Counted from the first letter of the stretch, positions 1-13,917 are shown. The stretch: DNA of 64,000 nucleotides from Fistularia commersonii (GCA_037954325.1 JBBMNZ010000035.1:5456001-5520000); one strand, 5' to 3'. A program made the numbers and translations. The notes: generated by a model from the letters alone, not told the origin.

Positions 1-660
1 CCATTTAAGGGACTTCAGTGATGCTATGCAATTCCTTCCGTCCTCCCAGGACCCCTTCCATGAGTAACCCTAACTTACCCATCAATAATCGGCATCATCG
101 GGGGCAAAATAGATGAACGGGCCAGAAAGACTATTCATATAAGTGATCGAATTATCCGGTGCCATGAATGAGTGCTATACCGTGAGAGGTCAAGGTGGCA
201 GACTTTGGTGTCATAGCAGGCAAGACAAGAGAGCTGCAGAAAAAAAAAAATACAATTTTAATTAAGATATGTTTTCCTGCTATGAAAATACTTTAAATGT
301 CACTGTTACAAAAATGACTGATGTTCAATCAAATATACTCATAGACAGCCTCTTTCCCAAAGCCATCACCACACAAATCCACCAAAAAACACATCTCCAG
401 ACTCTTTTTCCCGCCATCACTCCAGTGCAATAACTTGTAGTGTATTATTCATTGCTTTTTTATTTAATCTACATGCCTAGTCAAAGTTTGTCAAGAATTT
501 AGTCAACAAGTGCAATATACCCCATCTCAAAATGTTTCCAAGAACCTCTGTTTAAAAGAATATTATTGATTGCTCCAGTTGCATATCTCACATTAATGCA
601 TTGCTTTAATTTATCACAATTATATTGTGATTTTGTTTTATTTTGAAAAGGCTGTGACAA
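1..660. other. Intergenic, no gene seen
   Basis: AT-rich unique-looking sequence with short A-runs. No ORF with coding character, RNA gene or recognisable repeat was found. Confidence 0.5.
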
Positions 661-722
661 TAAAAGCCTATTCTATTCTATTCTATTCTATTCTATTCTA
701 TTCTATTCTATTCTATTCTATT
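630..722 (+). repeat. LINE-like 3' tail with (CTATT)11 microsatellite
   Basis: The motif GTGACAATAAAAGCC runs straight into eleven copies of CTATT (668-722). Non-LTR retrotransposons of the CR1/L2/Rex type in fish end in just this way, with an AATAAA-like end followed by a short tandem tail. The upstream body is not recognisable, so this may be only the last tens of bases of a 5'-truncated copy. Confidence 0.55.
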
Positions 723-3240
723 AAGAATGAATTAAGCAGGGAAAACAAATGCTTTCATTTTGTCTTAAAAGAGAGAAATAAATGTCTTCAAAGTTTTATA
801 CTGAATACTGAATAAACAGTCATTTCTACTGTGCAAAAAAAATCACCTTTTGAAATGACATGACGGTTTTTGAAATCTGCTTTTCACATCCAAAATTCAA
901 TTACCTCTAAAATGAGCCTGCTTTTTCACTAAAGTTTAAAAGCAGATACTTAAAAATGAAAGAAGTAATCTAAGGTCTTCTCAATCCAGGCGGGAGCACA
1001 TAAAGAGGTAGTGTTTAGAGGCGAGACAAACACAGAAAGCTGTCATTGAAGACAACCAAAATGCCATTAATGACAAATATAACCCAAAAAAAAAAACAAC
1101 TTTATAAACTAAAAGCTGCTCTGTTTCCACAGCCAGAGCCAGCTATTAATGCTGGAAAATTCTGCTGACTGTGTGAATGTACATAATAATTGTACTACCA
1201 GTAAATCTGACCATCCAACTCACTTTCAAGATGTATTCTTGTGCCATTTCAATCAATACTATTACATTTCATTTATTCAGGTGGGGATGAAGTGGTGTTA
1301 AATTGCTTTTGGGAGCATATGAAATAAAGATACATCGCCGAATGTGTCATATCGCATAAAAAGACGACCGACAATCCAAAACAAATCCTGCAGGAGATTA
1401 GGGTGTGGAGTAGTTCAGCTCTGCTGCGTAAGTTCCCATGGCGATGCTTTACACTAAAACACCTTTGTAACACACAAAATGAACCTGTTGACTTGCTGAC
1501 ACGACAACCAAGTTTTCTTATTTGGGCTCCAGGTCAAACAAGGTAAGAAAGTTTGTACGTCTTGTATCTTTGAACAGACTGTGTGCTAAGAAGTGCATAA
1601 GTGCAGGAAATATAATTAAGATGAAACATAACACATTCATAGAATACAGATGTTATAGTACAAACATTTGAGAAGTGATTAGTAAACTCTATAGCTACAT
1701 TTTAAATACCTTTAGTTGTAATTGTCCTGTGATAGTAAGAAATGATTTGAACATTTTATCATTGTGAACATTTTTTCTTGCCTGTGAGACATTTTTTTTT
1801 AAGGTATGTGAATCTGGGGGCTATGAGGCGACGAAGATTGAGTGTTTTCAAGAGCATCATTCTATTTTCTCTCAAGCCTGAACCAAAACGATTTCCCAGA
1901 GATGGGCTTGATCTAGTAAGACGTTCAAAAAAGAGCAGAAAATCGGTCATTCTAACCCACTTCTGTGGGTGTCAGCGAAAAACAACTGTATCAGCTACAA
2001 CAGATCCTCGCATAGTGGAGACGACAGGATCACATCATGGGGCTTTTGAGGTTTGATATACTGAGATGTGGAGTTTTTAAGGGGAAAGCAAAATGACTGT
2101 AACTGCAAAAAAAGTAATTCAAGCCAGTGGAACTAAAGGGGTTTGCAGGAGAGGTAAACATTTTGATGTGATTCAGCAAAGTCATCTAAATATTATGGGA
2201 AATATAAATTACACAATGTGAAAAAGGCAGCAGAAAGTATTTGTGACGTGAACCCAAGGAAGATCATTTGCTCAAAAAGCATGAAAAGAATTGTTTTATA
2301 ATCTCAGTTTATAACATCTATTTTAACCCGGGGTGCTGCCATTGTTTTACAAGTGCAATGCATGCTGGGCTGATGATGCACAGAGGTTGCTGATGTTAAC
2401 TTTGGTCTTCCAGTAGTGTTAACTTTCGCTCGGTACTCTACTGTATATCGGTAATAATGCCACATTGTTGCTTTTAGGTGCAATTTCCAATCTAAGGGAA
2501 ACAAAGGCCCTGATACAGCTTTCCGAGGGCCAAGAGGAGAAGAAACGAGTGGGATATTGCTTGTGGACGTGCACGACTCGCCGCTTCTCTCTGTACGAAT
2601 TTGATGCATTTAAGTGTTCCGAGTTTCAACCGGACAGCAAAACCAACTGCTTACAGTTTTCTTTCACAAGCATGCAAAAAGGGCAGATTGAAGCCCCGCT
2701 TGAAGAAACGCACAGGCAGGAGACGGTGGATGTTAAGCCTGCAAAGATGTCAATAACCCGCCGCTGCAAAAGTAGCATCTGATGACGAGAGACTGGACAT
2801 CGGCAATATCATGGAGGAAACTTATGACCAGTCAGCCACTCAGTCAGCACAGAGGTCTGTAAGTCTACAGTAAACAACCATTGACAAAAAGCGAAGTTTC
2901 TCACAACACACACCCTCTGTGTTTGCATTACAATGCAGTTGCCGCATGCACATCAGCGACTTTTGCCCACTCTTGCCTCTTGGTGTTTCTTTTTGAATTA
3001 TCAGCGTTAACCTCCTCGCTCACGTGTCTCTTGAGTTCAAATGGCAAGGGTTGCACAGATGACATGTTTTGCACCATATGGTAAAATGAATTGGACTGAG
3101 CCCAGGTCAACCTTGTGATGTCACACTCCTGACAGCATTGCGACATAAACAACAATGGTGGCTTACAAATACCTTTTTTTTTTTTTACAATTTCATACAA
3201 ACTAAGAGCTTCTGGTAAAAATACGTAGCTGGTAAAAGTA
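723..3240. other. Intergenic, no gene seen
   Basis: Mixed AT-rich sequence. The longest frames (for example 2465-2782, 105 codons) have no recognised domain and no splice context that I could support. Nothing else was assignable. Confidence 0.45.
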
Positions 3241-3241
3241 T

Positions 3242-3312
3242 TGATTTCAAGTGAAGAAATTCAAGTCCAGTGGCTGCAACAAGAAGAGTTTGACAAATAG
3301 GACAATAACTTC
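3242..3312 (+). mobile_element. Fragment of a Penelope-like element terminal repeat
   Basis: The run GAAGAAATTCAAGTCCAGTG followed by CAACAAGAAGAGTTTGACAAA closely matches the right end of the larger Penelope-like element at 59002-59045 in this window (AATGAAGAAATTCAAGTCCAGC, then AGACTTTGACGAG). Only this terminal piece is present; no reverse transcriptase sequence adjoins it. Confidence 0.55.
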
Positions 3313-3348
3313 TTGGTAACCGTGTATCCCTTTCAGTTTATCTACTGT

Positions 3349-3408
3349 TTGTTTTTGGACTTTGGGGACCGGGAAAAAACCCACACAAGCATGTGAAGAA
3401 CATGAAGC
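3349..3408 (-). repeat. Dispersed tRNA-derived-type repeat, short fragment
   Basis: The stretch with GTTTTTGGACTTTGGGGACC and AAAACCCACACAAGCATG is the reverse complement of the middle part of the repeat found full length at 9700 and 55093 (the part reading GTTTTCTC...GGTTTCCTCCC...CAGTCCAAAAACATGCA in the common fish form). Confidence 0.5.
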
Positions 3409-3975
3409 CCAGCCACCCACTGGCTTATTTCAGTGTCCTAATGGTAGAGCTATTTCCTTTTGGAAATAGCATTGAATTGCATTGTCCTAATGGGTTTAAC
3501 GCTGAGGTCTAACATTCAAATGATACTCACAAAGTCACACAAATGCACAATTATGCACACAATCAAAGAAGAACATCTTTGTAATGTATGCACCATACTG
3601 AGTTCAAGCCGTTATATTCAGAATTTGATAAATCTCTCAATGCAGCAGGCAAATAGCCTCAGTAATTATGGCTTTACATCTGGCAGACTGGCAGTGTGCG
3701 TGATGCATGTGATTAAGGAAACAGAAATAGGAAAAGACGGTGTATTTGTTTTCTTTTAATTCTATTTTTGATACTTGTAAGTTCTATGAGAAGGAGTGAC
3801 AGGTAATTTATCATGATCCTTTTTTTATTAACAATAGATCTCGAATTCCTTTTTTCATGACTCAGCAGCTCTTTTCTTTCTTTTTGTCTACAGTACCAAG
3901 AGTAGGCCAACTAAGAGTGTTCTGCACCTTCCAACTGTAGGCAAATGTTTATATACATATATGTGCATATAGTGT

Positions 3976-4000
3976 CCATGTGTGTGTGTGTGTGTGCGCT
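3976..4000. repeat. GT microsatellite
   Basis: Run of GT dinucleotides. A second GT run lies at about 4109-4132 and a third, impure one at 4256-4272. Confidence 0.85.
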
Positions 4001-5084
4001 CTCGTGTGTTTGCGCTCTCAGGAGACATTGTGACTGCATGTGAAAGGCTGTTTATACACACCAGAATCAGAGTTGTTGTGTGAGGAATAACAATCAAACC
4101 ACCATTAGTGTGTGTGTGTGTGTGTGTGTGTGCTCACGCGTGAGCGTCTGTAACAGAGCCACAGTGAGCGTTTTATATAATCTGCATTTACTCATGAGCA
4201 ACTGTAATTGTTAGGGCACTGTGTGTTGATGTCTAGTATTAAAAGGAGCACGCTGTTTGTGTGTGTGTGCGCATATACAAGGTTACATAGAAATGGCGGA
4301 GGAAGAAAAACTGATGCTCTAACCCAGTTGAAAAGGGAAGAAAAAGATGGGCCATTGCACTGGTTGACTTTTAGCTGGAAAGCCAAAGAGTTCTGATCTT
4401 ATCCATCTGGTCCCATGACCTTTTTTTTTTTCCATCTGAGTCTGTTCACCCACGGATTTATTGTGATTCTAGTAAGACTCGCTTGCGGGATCGTGTGTCG
4501 GCAGGGGGAGGACGGACGGCTCGATAATGAACACACAACCCTTTAACAGTAATCTTGAGCTATTTTTAAAAATAAATTAGAGCAAAAAAGGTGCTGCAGA
4601 TGAATTTATACTCTTTCCACTTCCTTTTGAAAGATAATTTGAGTATATCTGGGGTCAGTCCAGTGTTGAGGGAAGTACTGGCACAAAAGGTAATTGTCTA
4701 CATCAAAGTGCGTCTTGCGAAAGCGCTTGTTTTAGCACCGGTGGGCTCGGTTTGTTATTTCAAGTGTCGGATGACATTCTGAGAATAATCGCTCCACATA
4801 CACGTCTGTTTTCATGCTCCTCTAAGGTGGTAAATGGTACAACGTACTGGACTACTGAGTGATGGGTTTCGCTTTCATCCCGCTGCACTGTCGTTGTGTA
4901 CTAATTCCAAGTCAACACAATAACACCGGCTAATAAAATGTCCATCCCGTCTGCAGTAGATCTTCAAAGGATCTCTTCTCTGTAAGCCGAGCAGGTTTCT
5001 TCAGAAAAAAAAGATGCTTTTCTCTCTGTTTTTTTTTTTTTTTTTTTCATTGTCCTATTTTTACAGAGGTTTGCCTGTGACTGA

Positions 5085-5195
5085 CAGACGACGGGTCCAG
5101 GTTAAACCCTGAGTCCGCGGGGATTGGCTACAATCCTCTTGTGACCCGGAGTGCCGGAAAAGTGGTACAGATAATGGATGAATGAATGAATAAAT
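5085..5195 (+). repeat. Dispersed repeat, 3' fragment
   Basis: GGCTACAATCCTCTTGTGACCCGGAGTGCCGGAAAAGTGGTACAGATAATGGATGAATGAATG matches, region by region, the 3' end of the repeat at 9700-10015 and 55093-55425 (GGATAGGCTCCAGC... CTGCCACGGGATAAGCAATATAGATG... AATGAATGG). It ends in an imperfect GAATGAATAAATGA tandem tail. Confidence 0.55.
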
Positions 5196-5199
5196 GAAT

Positions 5200-8100
5200 A
5201 AATGAACGAAGCGGTCTATCGAACCAGACAAAACGTTCGATGGCAGAATGGCGGTCTTACATTGATCATTTGCTCAACAAACCAAAACATGTTGTCAATA
5301 AATACTGTCCCACAAAATGCTCACAGTAAGTCTTTTTTTTTTTTGTAACCGAAAGCATCTGTTACAAAGTTCACGCCACATCTGCGGGGATCTTTTTCAC
5401 ACTGTTACCAAACACTGATATTGCTTTCTCACAAACATTAACCACCACAGGCAATATCCAGGAGAGTAGCTGTACTGAAAAGACGACGCTGTGTTTTACC
5501 ATTGCAAGCCAACTGCAAATACAAACCACCTCGCCTTTTCCCCCCTGGTGTGTGTTACACTCGATAATACGGATGAAAATAGCAAACAGAAGGCAGCGCC
5601 AAAGCTCAAAGAAAGGTCAAAGTGGGTCAGTCTTTCAAACAAAACCTCTACTACCTTAATTTAAGACACTGATTATATTAACAAAGGGATAAAGAGTTGC
5701 AGGAGATCTAGACTTAGGCTATCAGATTGCAAATCAGGAAGAAATAACCACGCCTGACCAGTTGTTGTTGGCTAAATACCAGCAGGGCTGTAGAATCAAT
5801 CGGCCGGGAGGGGGGCAAACGCCAATTGAACGCTTTTCCACTGAGATTAAAAGCCAGATAAAAGCAGGTGTTTGTTGGTTTCTTTCTTTTGTTTTTTTTT
5901 TGTTTGTTTTTTCAGACCAATGCATCAAAACATTCGGTCTCCCCGAAAGCTAAAAGAAGCAAATTTTAACTTCGCAAGACCATTGATATTACATGTTTGC
6001 TCACTAATGTACTGGTTTCAGTCATTCTTTTATCATCCTTTTATTCAACATGTGCCATGCAAGTGTAACTGATATCATCAGGTATTTAAAAAAGTCCTGA
6101 GCAAAATCACAGCTACACAGTCTCTCTAAAAAAGACCAAAAAAAAACAACAACCAGAAATTCTAAGTCATAATAGTCACAACAGTCTGTGAAAATGCAGT
6201 CTGAAAAATCTCAGACACTTAAAGTGCACACTAGTTTTCAATCAAGTGGAAATTCAGTTATGATTTTTCAAGACTTTCATTAAGCTTAAGCAGAACCAAG
6301 TAAAAAAAAAAGACATGTCTCTGTTTGGCCTAAATATAGCGTTATAATATTTCTTCTAATTAGTATTTAATGATATCTCCAGTAGCTGACCCAGCTCTTT
6401 TTATACAGATTTTTAACCACTTTAAGACATAAAATTGACAAAATAATGAGCCGAAATGATTAGCGATGAATCTCATTGAGCATGAAGTCAAGATGTGAGC
6501 TCGACTGCAAGTGAACTCTGCTACGCTCGCTTCTGTGTCCAGGAATTTCTGCATGTCCTTGCCTTTTTAGCTAGATATTTTTGACGTCATTTGTTGTGTG
6601 AAGCTCTTCTATGCATTCCCTTCTCTTTGAGCAGCAGTTGTTATTATCACACCAAAGTTACACTATCGAGAGAAACCTGTATTCTCGCTGCGGTGGTGTT
6701 ATAAGCTGGTGGCAACAGAGCATTTTTACACGACACAATAAAGAATATTCATGTCCAAGTCGTTGCCAAAGGAAAAAAAAACAAACTATTCAATGCTTCA
6801 TCAGATCACTGATAAACCTACTGACTCTCATTGAAACAATAAACTGCTACAGGAAAAAGGAGAAACAGAATTATAAAGGGAAAAAAGTAATTAGTACAGA
6901 CAGTAATTTATGGCAACGCCAGCTACAGAGTTGAAAACACAACTAATGCGCATATAAACGGAGGGTTTTGTCAGCAAAGCTACATTATAAACAGTGTGCT
7001 TCCTCTGCAAAATCTGTAGTACCTCTTTTTTATCTACACTTTAATACCTCGCTTGGAATACATAGACGCAAGGAAACACGAGGCGCTGGTATCAAGAGGA
7101 GCGCAATATCGCTTCCACGTTCTATTCTGTATCTATAATAGTGCTACGTTGGTTATTGGATCAAATTAAAAATCAAATCATTGTCTGCTTTCCACAAGAC
7201 CCAAATTTGAAATCACATTGCGGGCATACGTGTTGGCTGTTGATAATCGCTGCCGTTCGAAAATGATAAAATGAAATCTCCTTCTTGCAGGTAGAAAAAA
7301 GTGCCCGGCAAATTGTTCGGATGGCTGAACGTGAAAACAAAGTGTGATCGGAAATGGGAGCGGCGGAGTGGAAGGGATTACAGCTGCTTGAGATAAACTA
7401 CTAAACGGCACCGGGAAGAAACGTGAGAAAGAGAACAATTTAGGGATATAAAAAAAGCAAACAAACAAACAAATAGGTTCCCTTATCATTCACCACCCTC
7501 GCATTTAATCAGTCCAATCAATTCTCCTTGTGGTATTTTTAAAAGCTGGGTGTAACGTATAACAATAACGCAACGCCCTAAGATTCCAAACATGGCAATA
7601 CATACTCAAAAGAGTGACAGAAGATGAAGCTAATGGGAATTTTTATTGACAGAGGCAATTTAACCCTCATACGTCTCGCTCCGTGGCATCACTGAGCTGC
7701 ACAGTGCCAACGCACGCGTGCACAAACCAAATCGCGCCATCCATTATTCACAGCCGAGGTCAGCAGGTACGATCGGGCGGAGGGTCTGAGGTTTTCGCCG
7801 CTTCAGCTGAGAAATTGGACTGACAACACAAAGGCAGAGTCCGTATTCAACTTAGCTTGCATGTTACCGCCGGTCCTCTGTCGTGCTGACTTGAGGCTTT
7901 GCAGATGACGCTGCGCAGAGGGGGAGCATTTTGCAAACTTAAAGAGGATGCGGCTGCTTTGATTTAGAGATTGAATAAGAGATGTTTCCTCTGAGATTGA
8001 GATAAAGGTGAGGTTATAGGCAAACACTTCAAAATGTACACATCTAGCGGAAAAAAACAAACAAACTCCAAATCCCCATCTTAAACACTCTTATAGCTTA

Positions 8101-9690
8101 AGCAGATGAAGTTAAGGAAATCTGAACTTGAGAGGAAGCGATGAGTGTGTCCAGATAATTTGAATTTGTCAAGCTCACATCAAATATAAGGAGAAAAAAA
8201 AAAGAAAGAAAGCAAAAACAGTGAAAACAGAAATAACTGGATGATGACTCTATTCACTATTCCTTCCTCTGCTGTTCACGGCCAGCCAAAAATGTGATGT
8301 TTGTTCTATTTATCCTGGACTGACCTGGCAAAATGAGGTCATGCTATTATCGAGACAAAACAAGATACTAAAGATGCTGATCCGAGTCCAGTCACCTGTA
8401 CGAAGAATAGAGGTTTCCCTTTAGTAATCTGTCATTATGCACGCTTTTATTGCTCTTATTTTTGCACGCTGGCACATCAAGACTTCTAGAAGACAACATT
8501 ACATCAATAATCTGTGACACGTGTTAGTCGCTTAATTGATACAGATTTTGTATTGTTCGGTTGTTTCCCATGAATTCATGTGGATTTATTGAACATCTGT
8601 TCAAAGTTGTAAGCAAACGCACCCCTGCACTCCAGCTGGTGACGAGTATCAAAACTGTGACGGTAAAACAACAATCCCTCGCATGCAATGAGAGGATGTA
8701 ATGATGCTGCAAGGAAAGGCAGACGGATGTGTTTTTCAGAGGTGCGTCAGGTCGGCATCCATCTAGTGCAACATCTTCCTATCATATCCCTATTTTTCAA
8801 CGCCGATTTAGTTATTTTGATTGGCTGAGTCGATTGCATTCTCAGTCAAACTGAAGCAGATCAGCGTTCGATTGTTGTCAAGTCAAGGCCACCCTGTCTT
8901 AGCCATCTAGACTCACTTGTAGTGAGAAGACATGGAAATAGGTAGGGTCTACGATTTGCTATGGTGTTATCGTATAAGTTTTTACTTACATAAACCCCAG
9001 AGCAGTAAAGATGCAAATTGGTCCGTCCGCTCCTCTCAGTTCAGTTGCTCATGATGTTTTCATTGCAGCCTGGATGATCCTGCAGAACACGGGAAATTAA
9101 TTTAGAACATACAGCGGATCTTTTTTTTTTTATCGAATTCAACGATTGTCTCAAGAAGAAGAGGAAAGTTATTTATTTAGTTGTAATCAGTTACACATAC
9201 AGAACGACATCAGTGAAATTTGACCGCTGCATTGAAGCCATCATCAATGAACCATGAGTGGCAGGTGGACACTCATCAGAGCAGTTCGGGGCTCAGTATC
9301 CTGCTCAATAATACTTTTACAGGCCAAGAGGAGCTCAAGAATCAAACCATGATCAACTCATCAAAAAAACAAAAAAAAATTTTGTTGTTTCTCAGGCTAG
9401 TCTATAATCCTGGTTAGAAATTGCAACAACCTCTTGCATTGCCTTTTGCGTAGACCCGCTACCCCTTTTTGCATTGAAAACAGACATGAATGAAGCTAGT
9501 TTCTATTCCAACAGTGGAGTGCAATAATTAATTCCTGTTGCCTATGTGCAAGAACTATATATCTATAACAACTCACAAAAAAAAAAAAAAAAAAATCTTA
9601 ACATTTCTAGATTGTCCGATGAGAGGCATGCAAAACCCTGAGAAATTATTTACATTTGTTTCTTTTTATATATTACCGACAAAACAACGG
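5200..9690. other. Intergenic, no gene seen
   Basis: AT-rich sequence with many short poly-A and poly-T runs. No coding region, RNA gene or recognised repeat could be supported. Confidence 0.45.
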
Positions 9691-9697
9691 TGCCCAT

Positions 9698-10015
9698 ACC
9701 ATGGGTGGCATGGTAGCGCGGTGGTTAGAGCTTCCACCTCAGAGTAAGAAGGTCCTGGGTTAGATTGTGATAAGGATGCTTTTCTGTGTGGTGTTTGCAT
9801 GTTCTCCTCAAGTCTCTGCGGGTTTCTTCTGGGTTCTGTGGTTTCCTCCCGCAGTTCAAAAGCATGCAGCGGGTCTCTGAATGTGGACCCTGTGATCGAG
9901 CGGTAACTTGTGCGGGGCGAAGCCTGCCTCTCGCCCAGTCACTGCTGGTATAGCCTTCGGTCCCCCATGACCCTGCCACGGGATAAGCAATATAGATGCT
10001 GAATAAATGAATGGC
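9698..10015 (+). repeat. Dispersed tRNA-derived-type repeat, near full length
   Basis: It starts with a tRNA-like head (GGTGGCATGGTAGCGCGGTGGTTAGAGC) and a weak B-box-like GGTCCTGGGTTAGATTG. The body contains TTTGCATGTTCTCC and GGTTTCCTCCCGCAG, and the element ends in ATAAGCAATATAGATGCTGAATAAATGAATGG. The same order of blocks recurs at 48470 (minus), 55093 and 62404, with fragments at 3349, 5085 and 30805. This is a very common dispersed repeat of teleost genomes. I infer a tRNA-derived, Pol III type origin but cannot name the family. Confidence 0.7.
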
Positions 10016-10019
10016 GAAT

Positions 10020-13000
10020 AAAAAATGATGGATCGGTATGCATGTAAACCAAGAGCCTGAATGTAAAAAATGACAAATAAATCCGTAACTCAGGGCTCAC
10101 AGGCTTAAGATTAAGTGGCTTTTGTTGTCATGGATACATTTGTGAAATGTGAAAAATGCTCTTGGAAAATAAGGTGGTACTACACTACCTTATAAAATAT
10201 CTTGTTACTCACGGTAGATAAATAAAAAATAAACTCTCTAGACTGACCCCTCACATACACGGGTACCCTTTGAGTGATTAATTGCGAGTCACTTGTGAAA
10301 ATGTGATAAATATCTCTAACCTCCGCTGCAAATAGATGGCAAGGATAATCGATACATGATCAATCCTGGAGAGGGATCTTAACAAATCAAACCTCCGCAT
10401 CTAGTTCTCGGCCTCTGTTCGTCTTTGTCCACGACAGCATTCTTCTTTATCTCCGCCTTCCCTTCAGCCACCCAAACTTTGCCACTGCTCACTCGATTTT
10501 TATTTCATTTTATCTTTTTTCAGGTTTCAGCCTATATAGGCTGAGCTCTCCAGCAGTGAATGTACCTGTGATGGGATTATGCTGAGTAGCTGGGCACCTT
10601 GGACAAACCCATACATTTGAAAACCACCTTGCAGTTAGACAGTATTTGAGGCAATGGATCAGCCAGGGTCTATATAGAGGAGGTAATGTAATACGAAACA
10701 ATAATAATAAAAAAAGAAAAACGTAGGGGAGTTTAATTGCAGATGGTGCATTTCGGTGCACCTCCGTGAGAGACTCGGAGCGGACCCTTAGACGCTGCGA
10801 GCTGACAAGTTTGGCACTTTTGAGCTTAACACTGGCAATGAGGGGTTGCCTGGAGGTTATTTACAGCTGAATGTTCTTAGCTGGATTATTTAAATGTCTG
10901 CATTGGGCAAGTTATCTTCAAGCCTACAGTGGGGGAGCAGTGACTCACAGGATAATGCACCATCAGTTGGATAACCACACATTTATTAAAGTCCACTGCC
11001 ACATATGATCCATTTACCACTCGGCTGTTGATTCAATTGGCAGACAAAAATTTATGAGAACTTTTGGCAAATCCATCACTCCTGCCTGTCACCAGAATCT
11101 GACCTCTCAGTGAATAACACTTCGGAGATGATCATTTTTCACAAGCCAAATGTCAATCTAGCACCACTGATGTAGGCCAGTGTCTGGAGTGGCAAATTTC
11201 AACACAAGCCTCCTTTCGCCTTGTGCTCCGACTGCCCGCGGACCTGCCGGTTCGGTCCAGCTGGCACCGAGAAGGACGGTCATGACTTTGCCAGAATGGA
11301 GGCTGTGCAGCCGCTCATCTGAAGCAAAGTGGAGCTTATGCTCAGGAAGGCGTCGTTTTCTCAGAACACGTCCAAATAAACTGAAGTTTTACAATGCTGA
11401 AATGGAGTCCTAGCGGCAAGCCTCTCCAGACACATTTGCTAATGAAAATCAGCATTCCCGATAGTTTTGGAAATGATTCTGCGGAACACGTCTAAGACAT
11501 CGGAAATCACCTCGAGGACTCTTTTGATCAACAGGTGTAATGATTTATTATTTTGCCCAATAAACATAACGTTTACCGAAATAAAACCAACATCTGCATA
11601 TGCAATGCTCTGAAATTAAGTTTCAGAGGTAGTGAGCAGGCATTTGAGTCTGCAACTAACATTCAACGTGATGTTATTGGGTTTGAACCAAAAACCTACC
11701 TTTTTAAGTTAGAGCCCTGTCATATAAAATACAGAGCTCGTAACCCTCTGGCTAGTTCTTCCAGAAAATGTCTGAAAACCTTGACAGATGTGTAACTTAA
11801 CAGAAGACAGGATCAGTTGATGCCACTTATAATAATATGCCATGTTGCAGATATGGATGTACGTTAGCAACAACAACAAAAAACAAGCAAACAAATAAAC
11901 AAAATCAAAACAGGACTTGCATGTTTTTAACTAATTGCAGTAAGTAATTATACACAAGACAAGGGAAAAACAGCTGTTCCTGTTCTGAGATACAAAGGTA
12001 GTGACAGCCTCCCCCGGTTAAATGTTGCCTTGCTACCCCTTTAGGATCTATAGTTGTCTGCCGTAATTGTACCTCTATTTATCTCTGTCGACAGCTTGAA
12101 CCATTTCTCTGCCGGGGGGGGGGCAACATATGCCCATTAGGCAAATGGGGAAATAAGATGTAGCTGTTATTACCGGTAATAGTTTTTATTTTTAATTATT
12201 TTTTTAAAGGCCGTTAATGATTGGTAGGTAAAGAGAAATGGTATGAAGCTTTAGTAGGTGTTTGACCCCTGAGGCTTTTTGACCAGCAGCGCTCCAGATA
12301 ATACGAGGGGCTGATTGTATGATGATGCAGTGTAATGGTCGTAGGAGTCCCTGTATTGGATTTCAATGGGCCATAAAAGGCCAGTCGTGTTACCTAGTAA
12401 CGCGACCATCAGGTGTTATTAGGTTTGCGATGCTCTATTAGGTGGACACGGGCTCATAGCTTTCCTCCTTCCTCTTTAATAGAAAGTTCTGGCCATCAGA
12501 GTTCCATGACTCCCGCTCTAGTGATTTAAATTAAAGTGCAGAGGCGTCTTATCCAAGGGCCTACTCTCTTTGGAGGTGCAAACAAAGGGGGCCTGTCATA
12601 AAAGCGTGCGGCGCGCAAATTTGCTAGACGAGGAAATGGTTCGAAATGATCATTTACAACAAGTCCGAAACAAAAAAAATGGAAAATGTCCAAATTGATT
12701 CGAAAAAACCCTAAAGCTGGCTTCCGGCTAACATGGAGAGTCGGTTTATTCCATCAGAGCACAGCACAATGTTGGAAAGAAGAGAAAGGCTCAGTAATAG
12801 CTGAGATTGTTCACCGCTGTCCCAATTATATAGACAGAGCTGTGGCCTCGGGACCCGACTTAATGACCATAATAAGGCTTGTCTGTCCCTTCAAAATCAG
12901 CTTAGAGTGCATCTACGCTGACCTACAGTATTGTCGTGTGCTCGGTACAATTCAAATAGGCAGTATGAAAGCTAGCAGATTGTTTTAGGGATGGTTCGGG

Positions 13001-13050
13001 GTGGAGCCGGGCGTCTGGAACCGTCTGCTGTCTACGCATTTGTCCAAGCG
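10020..13050. other. Intergenic; possible conserved noncoding stretches, no gene
   Basis: No coding region is supported. The part at 12180-12640 is free of microsatellites and repeats and holds balanced, homeobox-like AT motifs (TTAAAGGCCGTTAATGATTGG, GATTTAAATTAAAG). That would suit a distal regulatory element, but the sequence alone cannot prove it. Confidence 0.3.
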
Positions 13051-13381
13051 GATAAACTACGTCCTCTCCCCCCTCGATTCACCTCGACGTTTTGACGATC
13101 AATTTAAACTCGAGCATTTCTCGACGCTGCTTTTTTTTTAATTCATCTCGACAGAGCGGCCTCTGATTGATGACAGGTACTTAGCGAAAAGTCCGGAAAC
13201 TTAATACCGGGCTACGTTCGTTCGGGCGGTAACCACCTCCCGGAATAGGGAGAGAGAGTTTCCGCATAGCAGGAAGAACTTTTCACAAACTTGTTTTTTT
13301 TTTCTTTTGCCCAGGATTGAAACAGGGGTGGTGAGGTTTGAATTAATCAGAGTAACCTTTGTGGAGTGCTGCTGCAGCACT

Positions 13382-13404
13382 TTTTTTTGGGGGGGGGGGG
13401 GGGA
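13382..13404. repeat. T-run joined to G-run
   Basis: A short poly-T followed by about 14 G residues. It is a length-unstable homopolymer junction and a likely assembly or sequencing weak point. Confidence 0.7.
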
Positions 13405-13917
13405 CCGTAAGGAAACAAAGATAGAGGTAAGGGTGGAGAAGGAGCTTGCACGTGTCCACGCGTCCTCATGGGGAGGGAATGAAAAGCCCTACAGGCCATC
13501 CTGGAATCAGTGTTACACTGAGCCTGTTATTGCCCGAGATAAAATCCACCCAACCATGACTTTTAAATGTATCCTCATCGCAGACGGAGCTGCTCGTAAT
13601 CTGCATCAACATTCGGCCGCCGTGTTTTCCATCCGCACGACAAAACCCTGCCGCTCCGAACTCCATGTTTCCGATCCCCCTATCAATATATCTGCAATCG
13701 TACAAATGTGCGATTAGGAGGGAAGGGAGTTTCCGTCAGAAGCTGGAAACTGCAACCCCAGCCACCCAACTAATAAACAAACAAATAATTTTGAAGTTTA
13801 AATCAAATGGATCAAAATTAAAAGAAGCTTATATTTAACGCTTTCTGTGTTTGCTGGTGTTCACCTTCGGGGTTGGCTGTAACAATACTGACCTCCAGCG
13901 TGCGCGGAGAAGGACAG

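Noticed and set aside
2338..3162. Possible terminal inverted repeats CCATTGTTTTACAAGTGCAATGC and its partner near 3127-3162
   Set aside because: The match needs several gaps and mismatches, no target duplication was found, and the interior frame (2465-2782) has no transposase features.
13307..13717. 136-codon frame upstream of adra2c
   Set aside because: It crosses a T/G homopolymer run, has no recognised domain and no strong start context, and the receptor family needs no upstream exon.
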